A stretch of 64,000 nucleotides of DNA. Origin: Neisseria elongata subsp. elongata (GTDB lineage Bacteria > Pseudomonadota > Gammaproteobacteria > Burkholderiales > Neisseriaceae). Below the pieces are notes generated by a model, which was not told where the DNA came from, did no database searches, and saw nothing but the letters and a program-made list of their open reading frames with translations. Below, one piece after another: positions 7,945 to 17,820 of the stretch. Positions within the stretch are counted from its first letter, which is position 1, and each line of letters opens with the position of its first letter. Made by a program: the position numbers and the translations under genes. The DNA is taken from NCBI RefSeq assembly GCF_900113545.1, contig NZ_FOPS01000006.1, positions 62,001 through 126,000 on the forward strand, given 5' to 3'.

Positions 7945-9162
7945 TTAACCGCCGAAGTCATCCAAGAGGATGTTTTCATCTTCCACGCCCAAGTCTTTGA
8001 GCATTTTGATGACGGACTGGTTCATGATCGGAGGGCCGCACATATAGAATTCGCAGTCTTCGGGGGCTTCGTGGTTTTTCAGATGGTTTTCGTAAACCAC
8101 GTTGTGGATGAAGCCTGTGTAGCCGTCCCAGTTGTCTTCAGGTAGAGGGTCGGACAAGGCGACGTGCCATGTGAAGTTCGGGAATTCTGCTGCGAGTTGG
8201 TCGAAGTCTTCGACATAGAACATTTCGCGTTTGGAACGTGCGCCGTACCAGAAGGTGATTTTGCGTTTGGAGTTCAAACGTTTCAACTGGTCGAAAATAT
8301 GGGAGCGCATCGGAGCCATACCTGCACCGCCGCCGATAAATACCATTTCGGCATCGGTGTCTTTGGCGAAGAATTCGCCGAACGGGCCGGAGATGGTTAC
8401 TTTATCGCCGGGTTTGAGCGACCAGATGTAAGACGACATTTGTCCCGGAGGCGCATCAGGTACGCGCGGAGGCGGCGTGGCGATACGCACGTTCAACATG
8501 ATGATGCCTTTTTCTTCAGGATATGAAGCCATGGAGTAAGCGCGCAAAATCGGCTCGTCCACTTTGGAAACGTATTGCCACAGATTGTATTTGTCCCAGT
8601 CTTCGTGATATTCCTTAGGAATGTCGAAGTCTTTGTAGGCAACGGTGTGCGGCGGGGCTTCGATTTGGATGTAGCCGCCGGCACGGAAGGGGACTTCTTC
8701 GCCTTCGGGAATGGCAAGCTTGAGTTCTTTAATGAACGTGGCTTTGTTGTCGTTGGAGATGACGGTGCATTCCCATTTTTTCACGCCGAACACTTCTTCC
8801 GGTACTTCGATGTCCATGTCGGTTTTGACGTTGACCTGACAAGACAAACGGCAGCCTTCGCGTGCTTCGCGTTTGCTGATGTGGGACAACTCGGTCGGCA
8901 GAATGTCGCCGCCGCCGCTTTTCACGACAACGCGGCATTGTCCGCACGAACCGCCGCCACCGCAGGCGGAGGGAACGAAGATGCCTTGGCTGGCAAGCGC
9001 GCCCAGCAGTTTGCCGCCGGCGGGCATAGTCAGCTCTTTTTCATCATTGACTTTGATGGTGATGTCGCCTTCGCTCACCAGCTTGGATTTGGCAAACAGA
9101 ATCATCAGTGCCAAAGCCAAGACGATGACGGTAAACATCACGATACCTAAAATAATTTCCAT
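7945..9162 (-). CDS. nqrF: Na+-translocating NADH:quinone reductase subunit F
   Basis: The 405-residue subunit takes electrons from NADH into the Na+ pump. An N-terminal membrane anchor (about 3-24) is followed by a 2Fe-2S ferredoxin domain with ligands C67, C73, C76 and C108. The FAD/NADH domain follows, with [11 protein letters not shown] (flavin site), [13 protein letters not shown] (nucleotide loop) and CGPPIM, ending in the usual DDFGG. It is the last gene of the nqrABCDEF operon, 13 bases after nqrE, and is followed by a strong terminator. No apbE or nqrM maturation gene follows in this window. Confidence 0.97.
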   Translation of the reverse strand: MEIILGIVMFTVIVLALALMILFAKSKLVSEGDITIKVNDEKELTMPAGGKLLGALASQGIFVPSACGGGGSCGQCRVVVKSGGGDILPTELSHISKREAREGCRLSCQVNVKTDMDIEVPEEVFGVKKWECTVISNDNKATFIKELKLAIPEGEEVPFRAGGYIQIEAPPHTVAYKDFDIPKEYHEDWDKYNLWQYVSKVDEPILRAYSMASYPEEKGIIMLNVRIATPPPRVPDAPPGQMSSYIWSLKPGDKVTISGPFGEFFAKDTDAEMVFIGGGAGMAPMRSHIFDQLKRLNSKRKITFWYGARSKREMFYVEDFDQLAAEFPNFTWHVALSDPLPEDNWDGYTGFIHNVVYENHLKNHEAPEDCEFYMCGPPIMNQSVIKMLKDLGVEDENILLDDFGG

Positions 9163-9175
9163 GCCGAATCCTTTC

Positions 9176-9769
9176 TTATAACTGGATGCCGGAGAACGAC
9201 ATAAACGCCATCGCCATCAGGCCGGCGGAGATGAAGGTAATGCCCAGTCCTTTGAGGCCTTTGGGAGCGTCCGAATATTTCATTTTTTCGGTAATGCCCG
9301 CCAAAGCAACAATTGCCAACATCCAGCCCAAGCCCGCGCCGAAGCCGTACACGACGGATTCGCCGAAGTTGTATTCACGTTGCGCCATAAAAGAAACGGC
9401 ACCGAAAATCGCGCAGTTTACGGTAATCAGCGGCAGGTAGATACCCAGCGCGTTATAAAGGGCGGGGAAGAATTTGTCCAAGAACATTTCCAAAATCTGC
9501 ACCAAAGCCGCAATCACGCCGATGAAGGTGATGAATTTCAGGAAGGTCAAATCCACGCCTTCGACAATCGCGCCGTCTTTGAGCAGCGAGTAAACGAGCT
9601 GGTTGGCAGGGACGGACAGGCCGAGTACGAAGGTAACAGCAACGCCCAAGCCGAATGCGGTGGATACTTTTTTCGATACTGCCAGAAAAGTACACATGCC
9701 CAAGAAGAAGGACAGCGCCATGTTTTCAATGAAGACGGATTTCACAAAAAGGCTTAAATAATGTTCCAT
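9176..9769 (-). CDS. nqrE: Na+-NQR subunit E
   Basis: The 197-residue integral membrane subunit has six helices and belongs to the NqrDE/RnfAE family. [18 protein letters not shown] and [11 protein letters not shown] at the N-terminus are family signatures; the conserved cysteine in each (here GMCTF and VNCAIFG) lies in half-membrane helices that hold the intramembrane iron centre with NqrD. It sits 3 bases after nqrD and 13 before nqrF. Confidence 0.96.
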   Translation of the reverse strand: MEHYLSLFVKSVFIENMALSFFLGMCTFLAVSKKVSTAFGLGVAVTFVLGLSVPANQLVYSLLKDGAIVEGVDLTFLKFITFIGVIAALVQILEMFLDKFFPALYNALGIYLPLITVNCAIFGAVSFMAQREYNFGESVVYGFGAGLGWMLAIVALAGITEKMKYSDAPKGLKGLGITFISAGLMAMAFMSFSGIQL

Positions 9770-9772
9770 GTC

Positions 9773-10399
9773 TTATTTCTCCGCCTGTTCGGGTTTCCAT
9801 GTGCGCAAACCCCAAATCAAAAAGCCGATGATGAAGAACGCGCTCGGTGCCAGCAGGAAGAGGCCGTTGGTTTGATACCAGCCGCCATCCTGCACGGTTT
9901 GGAAAACGGTGTAGCCCAAGAGTTTGCCTGAACCGATAAGCTCACGGATGGTTGCGATGATAATCAGCATCATGCCGTAACCTGCGCCATTACCGATACC
10001 GTCCACCAAACTTTCCAGCGGCGGCTCTTTCATGGCGAAAGCTTCGGCACGACCCATCACGATACAGTTGGTAATAATCAGGCCGACGAATACGGAGAGC
10101 TGTTTGGACAATTCGTAGGCATAGGCCTGCAATAATTGGTCAACCAACGTAACCAGCGACGCGACAATCGCCATCTGCACGATAATGCGGATGCTGTTCG
10201 GAATGTAATTGCGCACCAGCGAGATGAAGAAGCTGGAAAAACCGGTTACCAAACTGACGGAAATACCCATCACGATGGCCGTCTGAAGTTTGGTGGTAAC
10301 CGCCAGCGCCGAACAAATACCCAAAACCTGCAAGGCAATCGGGTTATTGTCGATAAAGGGTGAAAACATTAAATGTTTCAAGCGTTTCATATCAGCCAT
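9773..10399 (-). CDS. nqrD: Na+-NQR subunit D
   Basis: The 208-residue integral membrane partner of NqrE carries [21 protein letters not shown] and the second conserved cysteine segment [15 protein letters not shown]. Its ATG overlaps the nqrC stop by one base (TAATG), implying coupled translation. Confidence 0.96.
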   Translation of the reverse strand: MADMKRLKHLMFSPFIDNNPIALQVLGICSALAVTTKLQTAIVMGISVSLVTGFSSFFISLVRNYIPNSIRIIVQMAIVASLVTLVDQLLQAYAYELSKQLSVFVGLIITNCIVMGRAEAFAMKEPPLESLVDGIGNGAGYGMMLIIIATIRELIGSGKLLGYTVFQTVQDGGWYQTNGLFLLAPSAFFIIGFLIWGLRTWKPEQAEK

Positions 10400-11175
10400 T
10401 ATTGTGCTCCTGCTGATTTCAATTTGTTCAGGTAGGGGATATAACCGTTTTCGCCGAACCAGTAGGCAAACGAACCTTGCACGCCTTTGGAAGTCAGCGA
10501 TGCACCGGAAAGGGCATCTACGCCGTGTTCTTTATCGGAACCTGCGCCTTTGCCGACATGTAGGGCAAGTTTGCCTTGTTCGTCAAAGAGTTTTTTGCCG
10601 ACGAATTTTTGTTGCCACAACGGATTGCCGATTTCGCCGCCCAAGCCCGGAGTTTCGCCTTGGTCGTAGTAAGTGATGCCGTTGATGGTATTGCCGTCGG
10701 GTTGGATGGCGACGAAGCCGTACATGACCGACCACAAACCGTTGCCGTGCATAGGCAGGATGATTTGGCTGACTTTGCCGTCATCGCCTTTTACCAAATA
10801 AACTTCGGTGTATTTGGCGCGGCTCTTGATACCTGCCAAATCGTCTTCAGGTTTGATTTGGATGCTTTGCGCGGGGTCTTTGGCGGCAACGCGCGCACTG
10901 AAATCTTTCGGTGCGTCTTTCACATATTCGCCGGTCGCCAAATCGACCACGCGTTGTTCGATGCGGTCGGCAAAGGTTTTGCTGATGTCGGTATTTTTAT
11001 CGAGCAAACCGGCAACGCTCAGGATGTAGCTTTGCTTATCCTGAACCTTTTGTTTTTCCTGCACTGGTTTCAAGCCGACAACTGCGCCCGCCACGATGAC
11101 CGAGCAAATCAGGCTGACCGCCAACACCACGATCAGCGTACCGCTGAAGCTGTCTTTATCGAATTTCTTAGCCAT
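10399..11175 (-). CDS. nqrC: Na+-NQR subunit C (covalent flavin subunit)
   Basis: From the ATG at 11175, which overlaps the nqrB stop, the protein has 258 residues. An upstream start would add 25 residues lying inside nqrB and is unlikely. A single N-terminal membrane helix (about 12-34) is followed by the periplasmic FMN-binding domain. The flavinylation motif reads D220-A-L-S-G-A-S226-L-T. The residue that receives FMN, usually Thr in SGAT, is Ser here (codon TCG). ApbE-type transferases accept Ser or Thr in this motif family, so the subunit may still be flavinylated. Confidence 0.95.
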   Translation of the reverse strand: MAKKFDKDSFSGTLIVVLAVSLICSVIVAGAVVGLKPVQEKQKVQDKQSYILSVAGLLDKNTDISKTFADRIEQRVVDLATGEYVKDAPKDFSARVAAKDPAQSIQIKPEDDLAGIKSRAKYTEVYLVKGDDGKVSQIILPMHGNGLWSVMYGFVAIQPDGNTINGITYYDQGETPGLGGEIGNPLWQQKFVGKKLFDEQGKLALHVGKGAGSDKEHGVDALSGASLTSKGVQGSFAYWFGENGYIPYLNKLKSAGAQ

Positions 11176-12400
11176 TGCTGCGCGCCTTTCTGCGTTTGAT
11201 GTTCGCTTGTGCGACGAAATAGTCGAAAATCGGGGCAAACAGGTTGGCAAACAGAATCGCCAACATCATGCCTTCGGGGTAAGCCGGATTGACCACGCGG
11301 ATTAACACGCACATCACACCGATTAGCGCGCCGTACCACCATTTGCCGACATTAGTAAAGGAAGCAGAAACAGGGTCGGTCGCCATAAACAGCATACCGA
11401 TGGCGAAGCCGCCGACGACCAGATGCCAGTACCAAGGCATGCTGAACATCGGATTGGTGTCCGAACCGATGACGTTAAACAGCGAAGACATGGCAATCAT
11501 ACCGATCATCACACCGGCAATAATGCGCCAAGAAGCGATGCGGGCAAACACGATAAACGCGCCGCCGATTAAAAGCGCCAAAGTGGATACTTCGCCGATA
11601 GAACCGGGCAAGTTGCCGATAAACGCATCCATCCAAGTAATAGGTTGATTGGTAACGGCGTTTTTCAGACCTTCCGAACCGTGTGCCGCCCATTGCGCCA
11701 ACGCAGTTGCGCCAGAATAGCCGTCAACTGCCGTCCAAACGGTGTCGCCGGTAATATTGGCGGGATAAGCGAAGAACAAGAAGGCACGGCCTGCCAGCGC
11801 AGGGTTCATAAAGTTTTTACCCGTACCGCCGAATACCTCTTTCGCAACCACCACGCCGAAGGTAATACCCAAGGCGGCCTGCCATAGCGGCAGCGTAGGC
11901 GGAACGATTAAGGCAAACAGAATCGAAGTTACGAAGAAACCCTCGTTGATTTCGTGTTTGCGCACAGTGGCGAACAAGACTTCCCAGAAACCGCCGACGA
12001 TAAATACGGTCGCATAAATCGGCAGGAAGTAAATCGCACCGAACAGCATTTTGCCCAACGCGCCCGCTTCAGACGACATATTGATACCCAAAGCGTTGGC
12101 AAGGGCGTAATGCCAGTCGTTGGCGATGCTTTGTTGCAGCAAATCAGGCGTTAACGCACCGAATGCCTGCGCGCCAACGTTGTACATACCGTAAAACATG
12201 GCGGGGAACAAAGCCAGCCACACCAAAATCATCATGCGTTTGGAGTCCAACGCGTCGCGGACGTGTGCCGCTTTGCGCGTTACCGCGCCGGATGTGTAGA
12301 AAATCGTCGCCGCAGCTTCATAGAGGGCATACCATTTTTCATGTTTGCCGCCCGGCAGGAAGTGCGGTTCGATTTTTTCCAGAAAATGTTTCAAGCCCAT
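11168..12400 (-). CDS. nqrB: Na+-NQR subunit B
   Basis: The 410-residue, roughly ten-helix RnfD/NqrB-family subunit forms the core of the Na+ channel. The covalent FMN attachment motif is intact as S229-G-A-T232. [27 protein letters not shown] is family-typical; it is given here in two parts, [14 protein letters not shown] and [12 protein letters not shown]. The gene starts 2 bases after nqrA and overlaps nqrC by 8 bases. Confidence 0.97.
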   Translation of the reverse strand: MGLKHFLEKIEPHFLPGGKHEKWYALYEAAATIFYTSGAVTRKAAHVRDALDSKRMMILVWLALFPAMFYGMYNVGAQAFGALTPDLLQQSIANDWHYALANALGINMSSEAGALGKMLFGAIYFLPIYATVFIVGGFWEVLFATVRKHEINEGFFVTSILFALIVPPTLPLWQAALGITFGVVVAKEVFGGTGKNFMNPALAGRAFLFFAYPANITGDTVWTAVDGYSGATALAQWAAHGSEGLKNAVTNQPITWMDAFIGNLPGSIGEVSTLALLIGGAFIVFARIASWRIIAGVMIGMIAMSSLFNVIGSDTNPMFSMPWYWHLVVGGFAIGMLFMATDPVSASFTNVGKWWYGALIGVMCVLIRVVNPAYPEGMMLAILFANLFAPIFDYFVAQANIKRRKARSNG

Positions 12401-12402
12401 AA

Positions 12403-13746
12403 TCAGCCTTCCTTCTCAATGGTTTCCAGCACCTTGCGCAACAGCGGGCCGTATTCGTATTTACCCGGGCAGACGAAGCTGCACAAAGCGAGGTCTTCTT
12501 CGTCCAATTCCAAGCAACCCAAAGCCTGCGCACTGTCGGTATCGCCGACGATTAAATCGCGCAAAAGCAAGGTAGGCAGGATGTCCAGCGGCATTACGCG
12601 CTCGTAAGTACCGATGGGAACCATGGCGCGGTCGCCGCCGTTGACGGCTGTCGTGAACTTGAAGAGTTTGTTTTTCAGGAAATGACCGAGGGTCGTACGC
12701 GTAATCGAGTATTTGTCCGGCTGCGGCGCAACCCAGCCGAACAGCTCTTTGCTGCGGCCTTCTTCGATAACGGAAATCTGATTGTGGTAGCGTCCCAAAT
12801 AATCATGCGCGCCTTGTGCAATCGCGCCGTTCAATACCGAACCGGAAATCACGCGGTTGTCTGCGTCAACCAATTCACCGGCGGTAATTTGCGATACTTT
12901 TGCGCCCAACACGGTACGCAAGAGGCGCGGTTTATTAACTTGCGGACCGCCCAAAGCAACCACGCGCTCGGTATTCAGACGACCTGTTACGAACAAACGT
13001 CCGATCGCCATCACGTCTTGATAATTGATGGTCCAAACGGTTTTATTCGCGCCGACAGGCTCGATAAAATGAATGTGCGTGCCGCTCAAACCCGCGGGAT
13101 GCGGGCCGCCGAATTCGTGTGTTTCAATGTTGGCGGCGTTTTCAGACGGCACGTCCGCACCGGCTGCCTTACAAACATGGATTTTGCGTTCGGTCAGACG
13201 GCTCAACACCAGCAAACCTCGTCTGAAATCCTCGGCGGCTTCTTTGATCACGACCACAGGGTCTGCCGCCAGCGGATTGGTATCTATCGCATTGACGAAA
13301 ATGGCGAACGGCTCGGCATCAACGGCGGGGATTTTGCTGAACGGACGGGTACGCAACGCAGTCCACAAACCGGATTGAATCAGATTGCGGCGCACTTCTT
13401 CGCCGCTTAAGTTTGCCAACGCATCGAGCGCGTAGCGTTCGAACTCGATTTCGTCATCGCCTTCAACGGCAATCACAACCGACTGAAGCACGCGCTTTTC
13501 GCCGCGGTGAATCGCGGCGATTTTGCCGGAAGCCGGCGCAGTAAACACCACGCCCGGATTTTTCTTGTCTTCAAACAGCACTTGGCCTTTTTTGACGGCA
13601 TCGCCTTCCTTGACTTTCATCGAGGGGCGCATACCGGCATATTCTTCGCCAAGCAACGCGACTTCGGTAATGGCCGGACCGTCGTAAACGGCTTGTTCCG
13701 GTCTGCCCGCAATGGGCAGGTCTAGGCCTTTTTTGATTTTAATCAT
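12403..13746 (-). CDS. nqrA: Na+-NQR subunit A
   Basis: The 447-residue peripheral subunit is the first gene of the operon. It starts [14 protein letters not shown], continues with the biotinyl/lipoyl-like fold [17 protein letters not shown] and shows [16 protein letters not shown] in the middle. NqrA carries no redox centre of its own in most models and helps form the quinone site. A partial DUS (TTTTCAGACGGC) lies in the coding sequence near 13140. The promoter must lie in the 13747-13960 interval, which contains a perfect 17-base palindrome. Confidence 0.97.
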   Translation of the reverse strand: MIKIKKGLDLPIAGRPEQAVYDGPAITEVALLGEEYAGMRPSMKVKEGDAVKKGQVLFEDKKNPGVVFTAPASGKIAAIHRGEKRVLQSVVIAVEGDDEIEFERYALDALANLSGEEVRRNLIQSGLWTALRTRPFSKIPAVDAEPFAIFVNAIDTNPLAADPVVVIKEAAEDFRRGLLVLSRLTERKIHVCKAAGADVPSENAANIETHEFGGPHPAGLSGTHIHFIEPVGANKTVWTINYQDVMAIGRLFVTGRLNTERVVALGGPQVNKPRLLRTVLGAKVSQITAGELVDADNRVISGSVLNGAIAQGAHDYLGRYHNQISVIEEGRSKELFGWVAPQPDKYSITRTTLGHFLKNKLFKFTTAVNGGDRAMVPIGTYERVMPLDILPTLLLRDLIVGDTDSAQALGCLELDEEDLALCSFVCPGKYEYGPLLRKVLETIEKEG

Positions 13747-13876
13747 AGGGATGCGTTACTTTTGGTAGGTTGGGAAAGTGGTGCGGCAAACTAGTGTGCC
13801 GCCAACGGTATTCTTCTATGAAGGTGCTCGCACGCACGGCCGCAGCTGTCGGGCCGGAAACAGGCGAAGCATAAAA

Positions 13877-13893
13877 TGTAAAGATTCTTTACA
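13877..13893. promoter_or_regulatory. Palindrome upstream of the nqr operon
   Basis: TGTAAAG-ATT-CTTTACA is a perfect inverted repeat about 130 bases before nqrA and just downstream of a minus-strand TTGACC. It has the shape of a dimeric repressor site. The rest of 13747-14173 holds a DUS pair (13993-14058) and no gene. Confidence 0.4.
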
Positions 13894-14173
13894 TAATAAA
13901 ACGGTCAATTTTACAGGAAGCAACCTGTTTTTGCCATACTGCCGCTTGGTTTTATTGTGAGTCCTTAAAGTGTTGGAAAACGGAATACAAACAGGCCGTC
14001 TGAAAACACGGCTGTCATGCATTTAAAACAAAACCCCCAGCCGGTTTTCAGACGGCCTCCCCTTCTCCCCTCCCCTCTGCGAAACCATCGGCGCTATGTT
14101 AGAATCCGCACGAAACAAAACAACATCAGGCCGTCTGAAAACTGCGGCACAACTTTATTTAAAGGATACCGCC

Positions 14174-15016
14174 ATGTGCCAACTTCTTGGCATGAACTGC
14201 AACACACCCACCGACATCGTCTTTTCCTTTGAAGGCTTCCGCAGGCGCGGCGGGCTGACCGACCACCACGTGGACGGTTTCGGCATCGGCTTTTTCGAAC
14301 AAAAAGGCGTACGCCTGTTTCACGACGACAAACCCAGCGCGCAATCCCCGGTGGCCGACCTGATTAAGGCCTATCAAATCAAATCGGAAAACGTCATCGC
14401 CCACATCCGCAAAGCCACCAGCGGCCACACCTCTTTGGCCAACACCCACCCTTTCGTGCGCGAAATGTGGGGGCATTACTGGATGTTCGCCCACAACGGC
14501 CACCTGCAAGGCTTCCACCCGCCCGTCGGCCAATATTACCGACCCGTCGGCGACACCGATTCCGAACGCGCCTTCTGCCACATACTCGAGCAACTGCGCC
14601 AACGCTTCGACCAACGCCCCGATGACGACACCCTGTTTCAAGCCGTTGTCGGACTCGTGGCCGAAATCCGCCGCCACGGCCTGTTCAACTTCATCCTTTC
14701 AGACGGCCTCGTCATGTTTGCCCACGCCAGCACCCTACTCCACTACATCGTGCGCCAAGCCCCTTTCGGCGAAGCGCGCCTGCTGGACGACGATGTCGCC
14801 ATCGACTTTTCCGCCGTTACCACCCCAAACGACCGTGTCGCCGTCATCGCCACCCTGCCGCTGACCAAAAACGAAATTTGGCACCAACTGGCCTGCGACG
14901 AACTCGTCATGTTCCGCGACGGCCTGATTGAAAAACGCGACCGTCCCGAAAACCCGCGCTACATGAGCACGGAGGAAGGTTTGGCCGCCGCCCGCGCCGC
15001 CGGTGCGGCCGTCTGA
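14174..15016 (+). CDS. Class II glutamine amidotransferase (YafJ type)
   Basis: The true start is the ATG giving MCQLLGMNCN, so that Cys2 becomes the N-terminal nucleophile after methionine removal. The frame also extends 26 codons upstream, which would bury the catalytic cysteine. The 280-residue Ntn fold shows RRGGLTDHHVDGFGIGFF, IAHIRKATSG and FAHNGHLQGF, the glutamine-binding segments of the GATase_6/YafJ family. The synthase partner, if any, is unknown. nrdR follows after 15 bases, so the two may be co-transcribed. Confidence 0.9.
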   Translation: MCQLLGMNCNTPTDIVFSFEGFRRRGGLTDHHVDGFGIGFFEQKGVRLFHDDKPSAQSPVADLIKAYQIKSENVIAHIRKATSGHTSLANTHPFVREMWGHYWMFAHNGHLQGFHPPVGQYYRPVGDTDSERAFCHILEQLRQRFDQRPDDDTLFQAVVGLVAEIRRHGLFNFILSDGLVMFAHASTLLHYIVRQAPFGEARLLDDDVAIDFSAVTTPNDRVAVIATLPLTKNEIWHQLACDELVMFRDGLIEKRDRPENPRYMSTEEGLAAARAAGAAV

Positions 15017-15031
15017 AGAAAGTATCCCTTT

Positions 15032-15514
15032 ATGAAATGCCCCTTCTGCCAGCAACCCAACACCCTGGTTACCGATTCGCGCCTGACCGACGAAGGCAGC
15101 AGCATCCGCCGCCGCCGCCGCTGCTCCTCGTGCGACAAACGCTTCATCACCACCGAAACCCTCGACGTCCGCCTACCCGACATCATCAAAAGCAACGGCA
15201 GCCGGGTTCCCTATAACGCGCACAAACTGCGCACCAGCCTCGAGCGCGCCCTGCACAAACGCCCCTTCGGCAGCGAAGACGTGGACGACTTGGTCGCCAA
15301 AATCGAAGGCCGCCTCTACCGACTGGGCGAAAAAGAAGTCCCCTCCCGCCTCATCGGCGAAATGGCCATGCAGGCATTGCTGGACACCGACCAAGTGGCC
15401 TACGTCCGCTTTGCATCCGTTTACAAAAGTTTCAACGACGTATCCGAATTCACCCGCGCCATCGCCACCCTGCCCGCTCACACCGACGCGGACAACCCTC
15501 ATGCCGACGGGTAA
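15032..15514 (+). CDS. nrdR: Transcriptional repressor NrdR
   Basis: The 160-residue protein has an N-terminal zinc ribbon (CPFC near 3-6 and CSSC near 31-34) and an ATP-cone domain beginning VPYNAHKLRTSLERAL. NrdR senses the ATP/dATP ratio and represses ribonucleotide reductase genes through NrdR boxes. The last 12 residues after the ATP-cone are variable. It is followed five bases later by the DUF2459 gene. Confidence 0.97.
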   Translation: MKCPFCQQPNTLVTDSRLTDEGSSIRRRRRCSSCDKRFITTETLDVRLPDIIKSNGSRVPYNAHKLRTSLERALHKRPFGSEDVDDLVAKIEGRLYRLGEKEVPSRLIGEMAMQALLDTDQVAYVRFASVYKSFNDVSEFTRAIATLPAHTDADNPHADG

Positions 15515-15519
15515 ACATC

Positions 15520-16191
15520 ATGAAATCCGCCTTCCGCTTCTGCCGCAGAGTCCTGGTTAACCTATTCTTCCTTCTGGTTGCCTACATAGCCGCCGTTTTC
15601 CTGCTGCCCATGATTAAAAGCGACAGGCAGGCCGACGGCGACGCCGACATCACCCTCTACCTGATTTCCAACGGCATCCACACCGACATCGTCATGCCCT
15701 CACGCAACGGCGACACCGACTGGACAGCAACCTTTCCCGCCGCCGACACCACGGGCGGCCAAAGTGCCGACTGGATTGCCGTCGGCTGGGGCGACAAAAA
15801 CTTCTACCTCAACACGCCGACTTGGGCCGACCTGACCGCATCCACCGCCCTGAAAGCCGTATCGGGCCTCAGCGAATCGGCCATCCACACCACCTACTAC
15901 GACAGCATGGAAAACTGCGGCCGCTGCGCCAAATTTACCGTCAGCCGCCGCCAATACCTCGAACTTGCCGCCTACATCCGCAACAGCCTGAAATGGCGCG
16001 ACGGCCGTACCATCCCCGTTACCGCCGACATCCATTACGGCGAAAGCGACGCCTTCTACGAGGCGAAAGGCAGTTACAACCTCTTTTACACCTGCAACAC
16101 TTGGACGAACGACGCCCTGAAAAGTGCCGGCGCGAAGGCGGCATTGTGGACGATTACCGAAGGCGGCATCTTCCGCCATTACACGCCGTAA
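15520..16191 (+). CDS. DUF2459/TIGR02117 family exported protein
   Basis: The 223-residue protein starts with an uncleaved-looking signal/anchor (about 11-31). The rest matches the DUF2459 family: ISNGIHTDIVMP, DWIAVGWGDKNFYLNTPTW and NTWTNDALKSAG, with conserved His and Cys reminiscent of papain-like/NlpC-type active sites. The biochemical role is not established. It starts 5 bases after nrdR. A strong DUS hairpin ends the unit. Confidence 0.8.
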   Translation: MKSAFRFCRRVLVNLFFLLVAYIAAVFLLPMIKSDRQADGDADITLYLISNGIHTDIVMPSRNGDTDWTATFPAADTTGGQSADWIAVGWGDKNFYLNTPTWADLTASTALKAVSGLSESAIHTTYYDSMENCGRCAKFTVSRRQYLELAAYIRNSLKWRDGRTIPVTADIHYGESDAFYEAKGSYNLFYTCNTWTNDALKSAGAKAALWTITEGGIFRHYTP

Positions 16192-16208
16192 GCCGTGCGC
16201 ACTGAAAA

Positions 16209-16260
16209 AGGCCGTCTGAAAACCGTATTTCCGACACGGAAAACGGTTTTCAGACGGCCT
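16209..16260. terminator. DUS-pair terminator
   Basis: An 18-bp perfect stem (AGGCCGTCTGAAAACCGT) lies between convergent genes. Confidence 0.8.
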
Positions 16261-16279
16261 CAACCTTAATGGCCGCCGA

Positions 16280-17689
16280 TTATTTAAACCAACGCGACAA
16301 CGCCGGAATCCGCGACAGCAAAGCCGTATCCAGCAGCCAAATCACGGCGATGGCGATGATGGCGGTCGGGAACAATACCGCCACAACCAAAAGCGGCACC
16401 GCCATGGCCCACCATACCGGCAGCTTGATTTTCTGCGCCGGGGGAACCAGCCCGCGCGCTTCGGACGGACGGCGTTTCCACCACATCACGCAGCCGCTGA
16501 CGCAGATGAAGATGACGGCCAGGCAGAATACAACGTTCGCCAACACGCTCCACCAGCCCAGCGTTCCCATGTGCAGCGCGATGCTGACCGCCATGAATTT
16601 GCCGAAGAAGTTGTAATCGTCGTAACGGATGTCGGCCAGGATTTTTCCGCTGTACCGGTCGATGTGCACCGTGCGGTCGGCGGTCGGGCTGACCATGTCG
16701 TAGCTCATCGAATCCTGCGACAGCGTCCATACGCCCGTTTCGCCTTTGGGCAGGTTGAGCTGGTAGCGGCCTTTGAAACCGATTTCGCGGGCGAAGCGGT
16801 CAACCGTTTCCAAAGTCATCGGTTCGCTCGGACTGATGCCGTTTTCGCCCTTCGTCGTGCCGGAAACGGGCATGGGCGTGAGTTCCAGAATCCACGGTGC
16901 TTCTTTGGTTTTACCGTCGTTCAACACATCGCCGTGGGTCGGCAAGGTCGATACGGGGTTCGGCTCCACCCCCCATTTTCCGGCGGGGAACTGGCTCCAA
17001 GACTGAACCATTTTGCCGCCCCAAATGCCCGCCCAGGCAATGCCCGACAGGCAGAACAGCAATAAAATCAGGGAAACCCATGTGCCGAATGCGCCGTGTA
17101 AGTCGCGCCACCACGAGCGTCCTTTACCTGCTTTCGGCACCAGCATGGGTTTCAGACGGCCTTGTTTCGCCCACCACAGATAAATCCCCGTAATCATCAT
17201 CAGGATGGTCAGCGATGCGGCGGTTTCCAACAGGTAATCGCCCGCCGTGCCGAGCATGATGTCGCCGTGGATTTCGTCCATCGTGTGATACCAACCCTTG
17301 CTGCGGGGCATAGAATTGACGACTTTCGCCGTGTAAGGATCGACGGCGACCATCGTCGCTTTGTCGTCGTTATTCACGCGGAACACGGCAACCATATCGT
17401 CGGCGCGCGGCGCGATGTATTGCACCACCGACGCGGATTTTTCATTGACGAACTGCCGCGCCGCCTCCGCCTGTGCCGACAAGGGCTGCACCTGCGCCTG
17501 CGGGGTAACGTGCAGGCGTTCGCCCTCTTTGCCGGTGATGTTGGCAAACAGCAGCATGCCCAGCCCCGTTACGGCAAGCAGGGTCAGGAAGGGGACGACC
17601 AGCAGCCCGAAATAAAAATGCCACCGCCACACGGTCAGGTAGCGGCGGTTGGCTTGTTGGCCGGTGTCGGAAGGATTTTGTGTATTCAT
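16280..17689 (-). CDS. PepSY domain membrane protein (PiuB-like, iron-linked)
   Basis: Starting at the ATG at 17689, preceded by AGGTGAATACT, the protein has 469 residues; an upstream extension lacks a ribosome site. It has four main membrane segments: one near the N-terminus (HFYFGLLVVPFLTLLAVTGLGM), two in the middle (the LTILMMITGIYLWW and VSLILLLFCLSGIAWAGIW regions) and a C-terminal group. Extracytoplasmic PepSY domains lie between them. Conserved histidines precede the helices (WRWHF, EIHGD, DLHGAFG, ALHMG). Proteins of this type are often Fur-regulated and act with TonB-dependent siderophore receptors, possibly as ferric-siderophore reductases. The receptor gene directly upstream on the same strand fits that role. 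Confidence 0.85.
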   Translation of the reverse strand: MNTQNPSDTGQQANRRYLTVWRWHFYFGLLVVPFLTLLAVTGLGMLLFANITGKEGERLHVTPQAQVQPLSAQAEAARQFVNEKSASVVQYIAPRADDMVAVFRVNNDDKATMVAVDPYTAKVVNSMPRSKGWYHTMDEIHGDIMLGTAGDYLLETAASLTILMMITGIYLWWAKQGRLKPMLVPKAGKGRSWWRDLHGAFGTWVSLILLLFCLSGIAWAGIWGGKMVQSWSQFPAGKWGVEPNPVSTLPTHGDVLNDGKTKEAPWILELTPMPVSGTTKGENGISPSEPMTLETVDRFAREIGFKGRYQLNLPKGETGVWTLSQDSMSYDMVSPTADRTVHIDRYSGKILADIRYDDYNFFGKFMAVSIALHMGTLGWWSVLANVVFCLAVIFICVSGCVMWWKRRPSEARGLVPPAQKIKLPVWWAMAVPLLVVAVLFPTAIIAIAVIWLLDTALLSRIPALSRWFK

Positions 17690-17767
17690 AGTATTCACCT
17701 TTTTATTGAGCGTATTGGCAGCGGATATTGTGCAAGCCGGCAATGAAGCGGCCGACTACATCCACTG

Positions 17768-17805
17768 AGGCCGTCTGAAAACGGTGTTCTGTTTTCAGAC
17801 GGCCT
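17768..17805. terminator. DUS-pair hairpin
   Basis: AGGCCGTCTGAAAAC and its complement surround an 8-base loop downstream of the receptor gene. It may limit read-through into the PepSY gene. Confidence 0.7.
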
Positions 17806-17820
17806 TTCCGATGGCGATAC

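Noticed and set aside
13993-14058. DUS pair as an nqr or amidotransferase terminator
   Set aside because: The loop is about 36 bases and no gene ends beside it; taken as uptake signals only.
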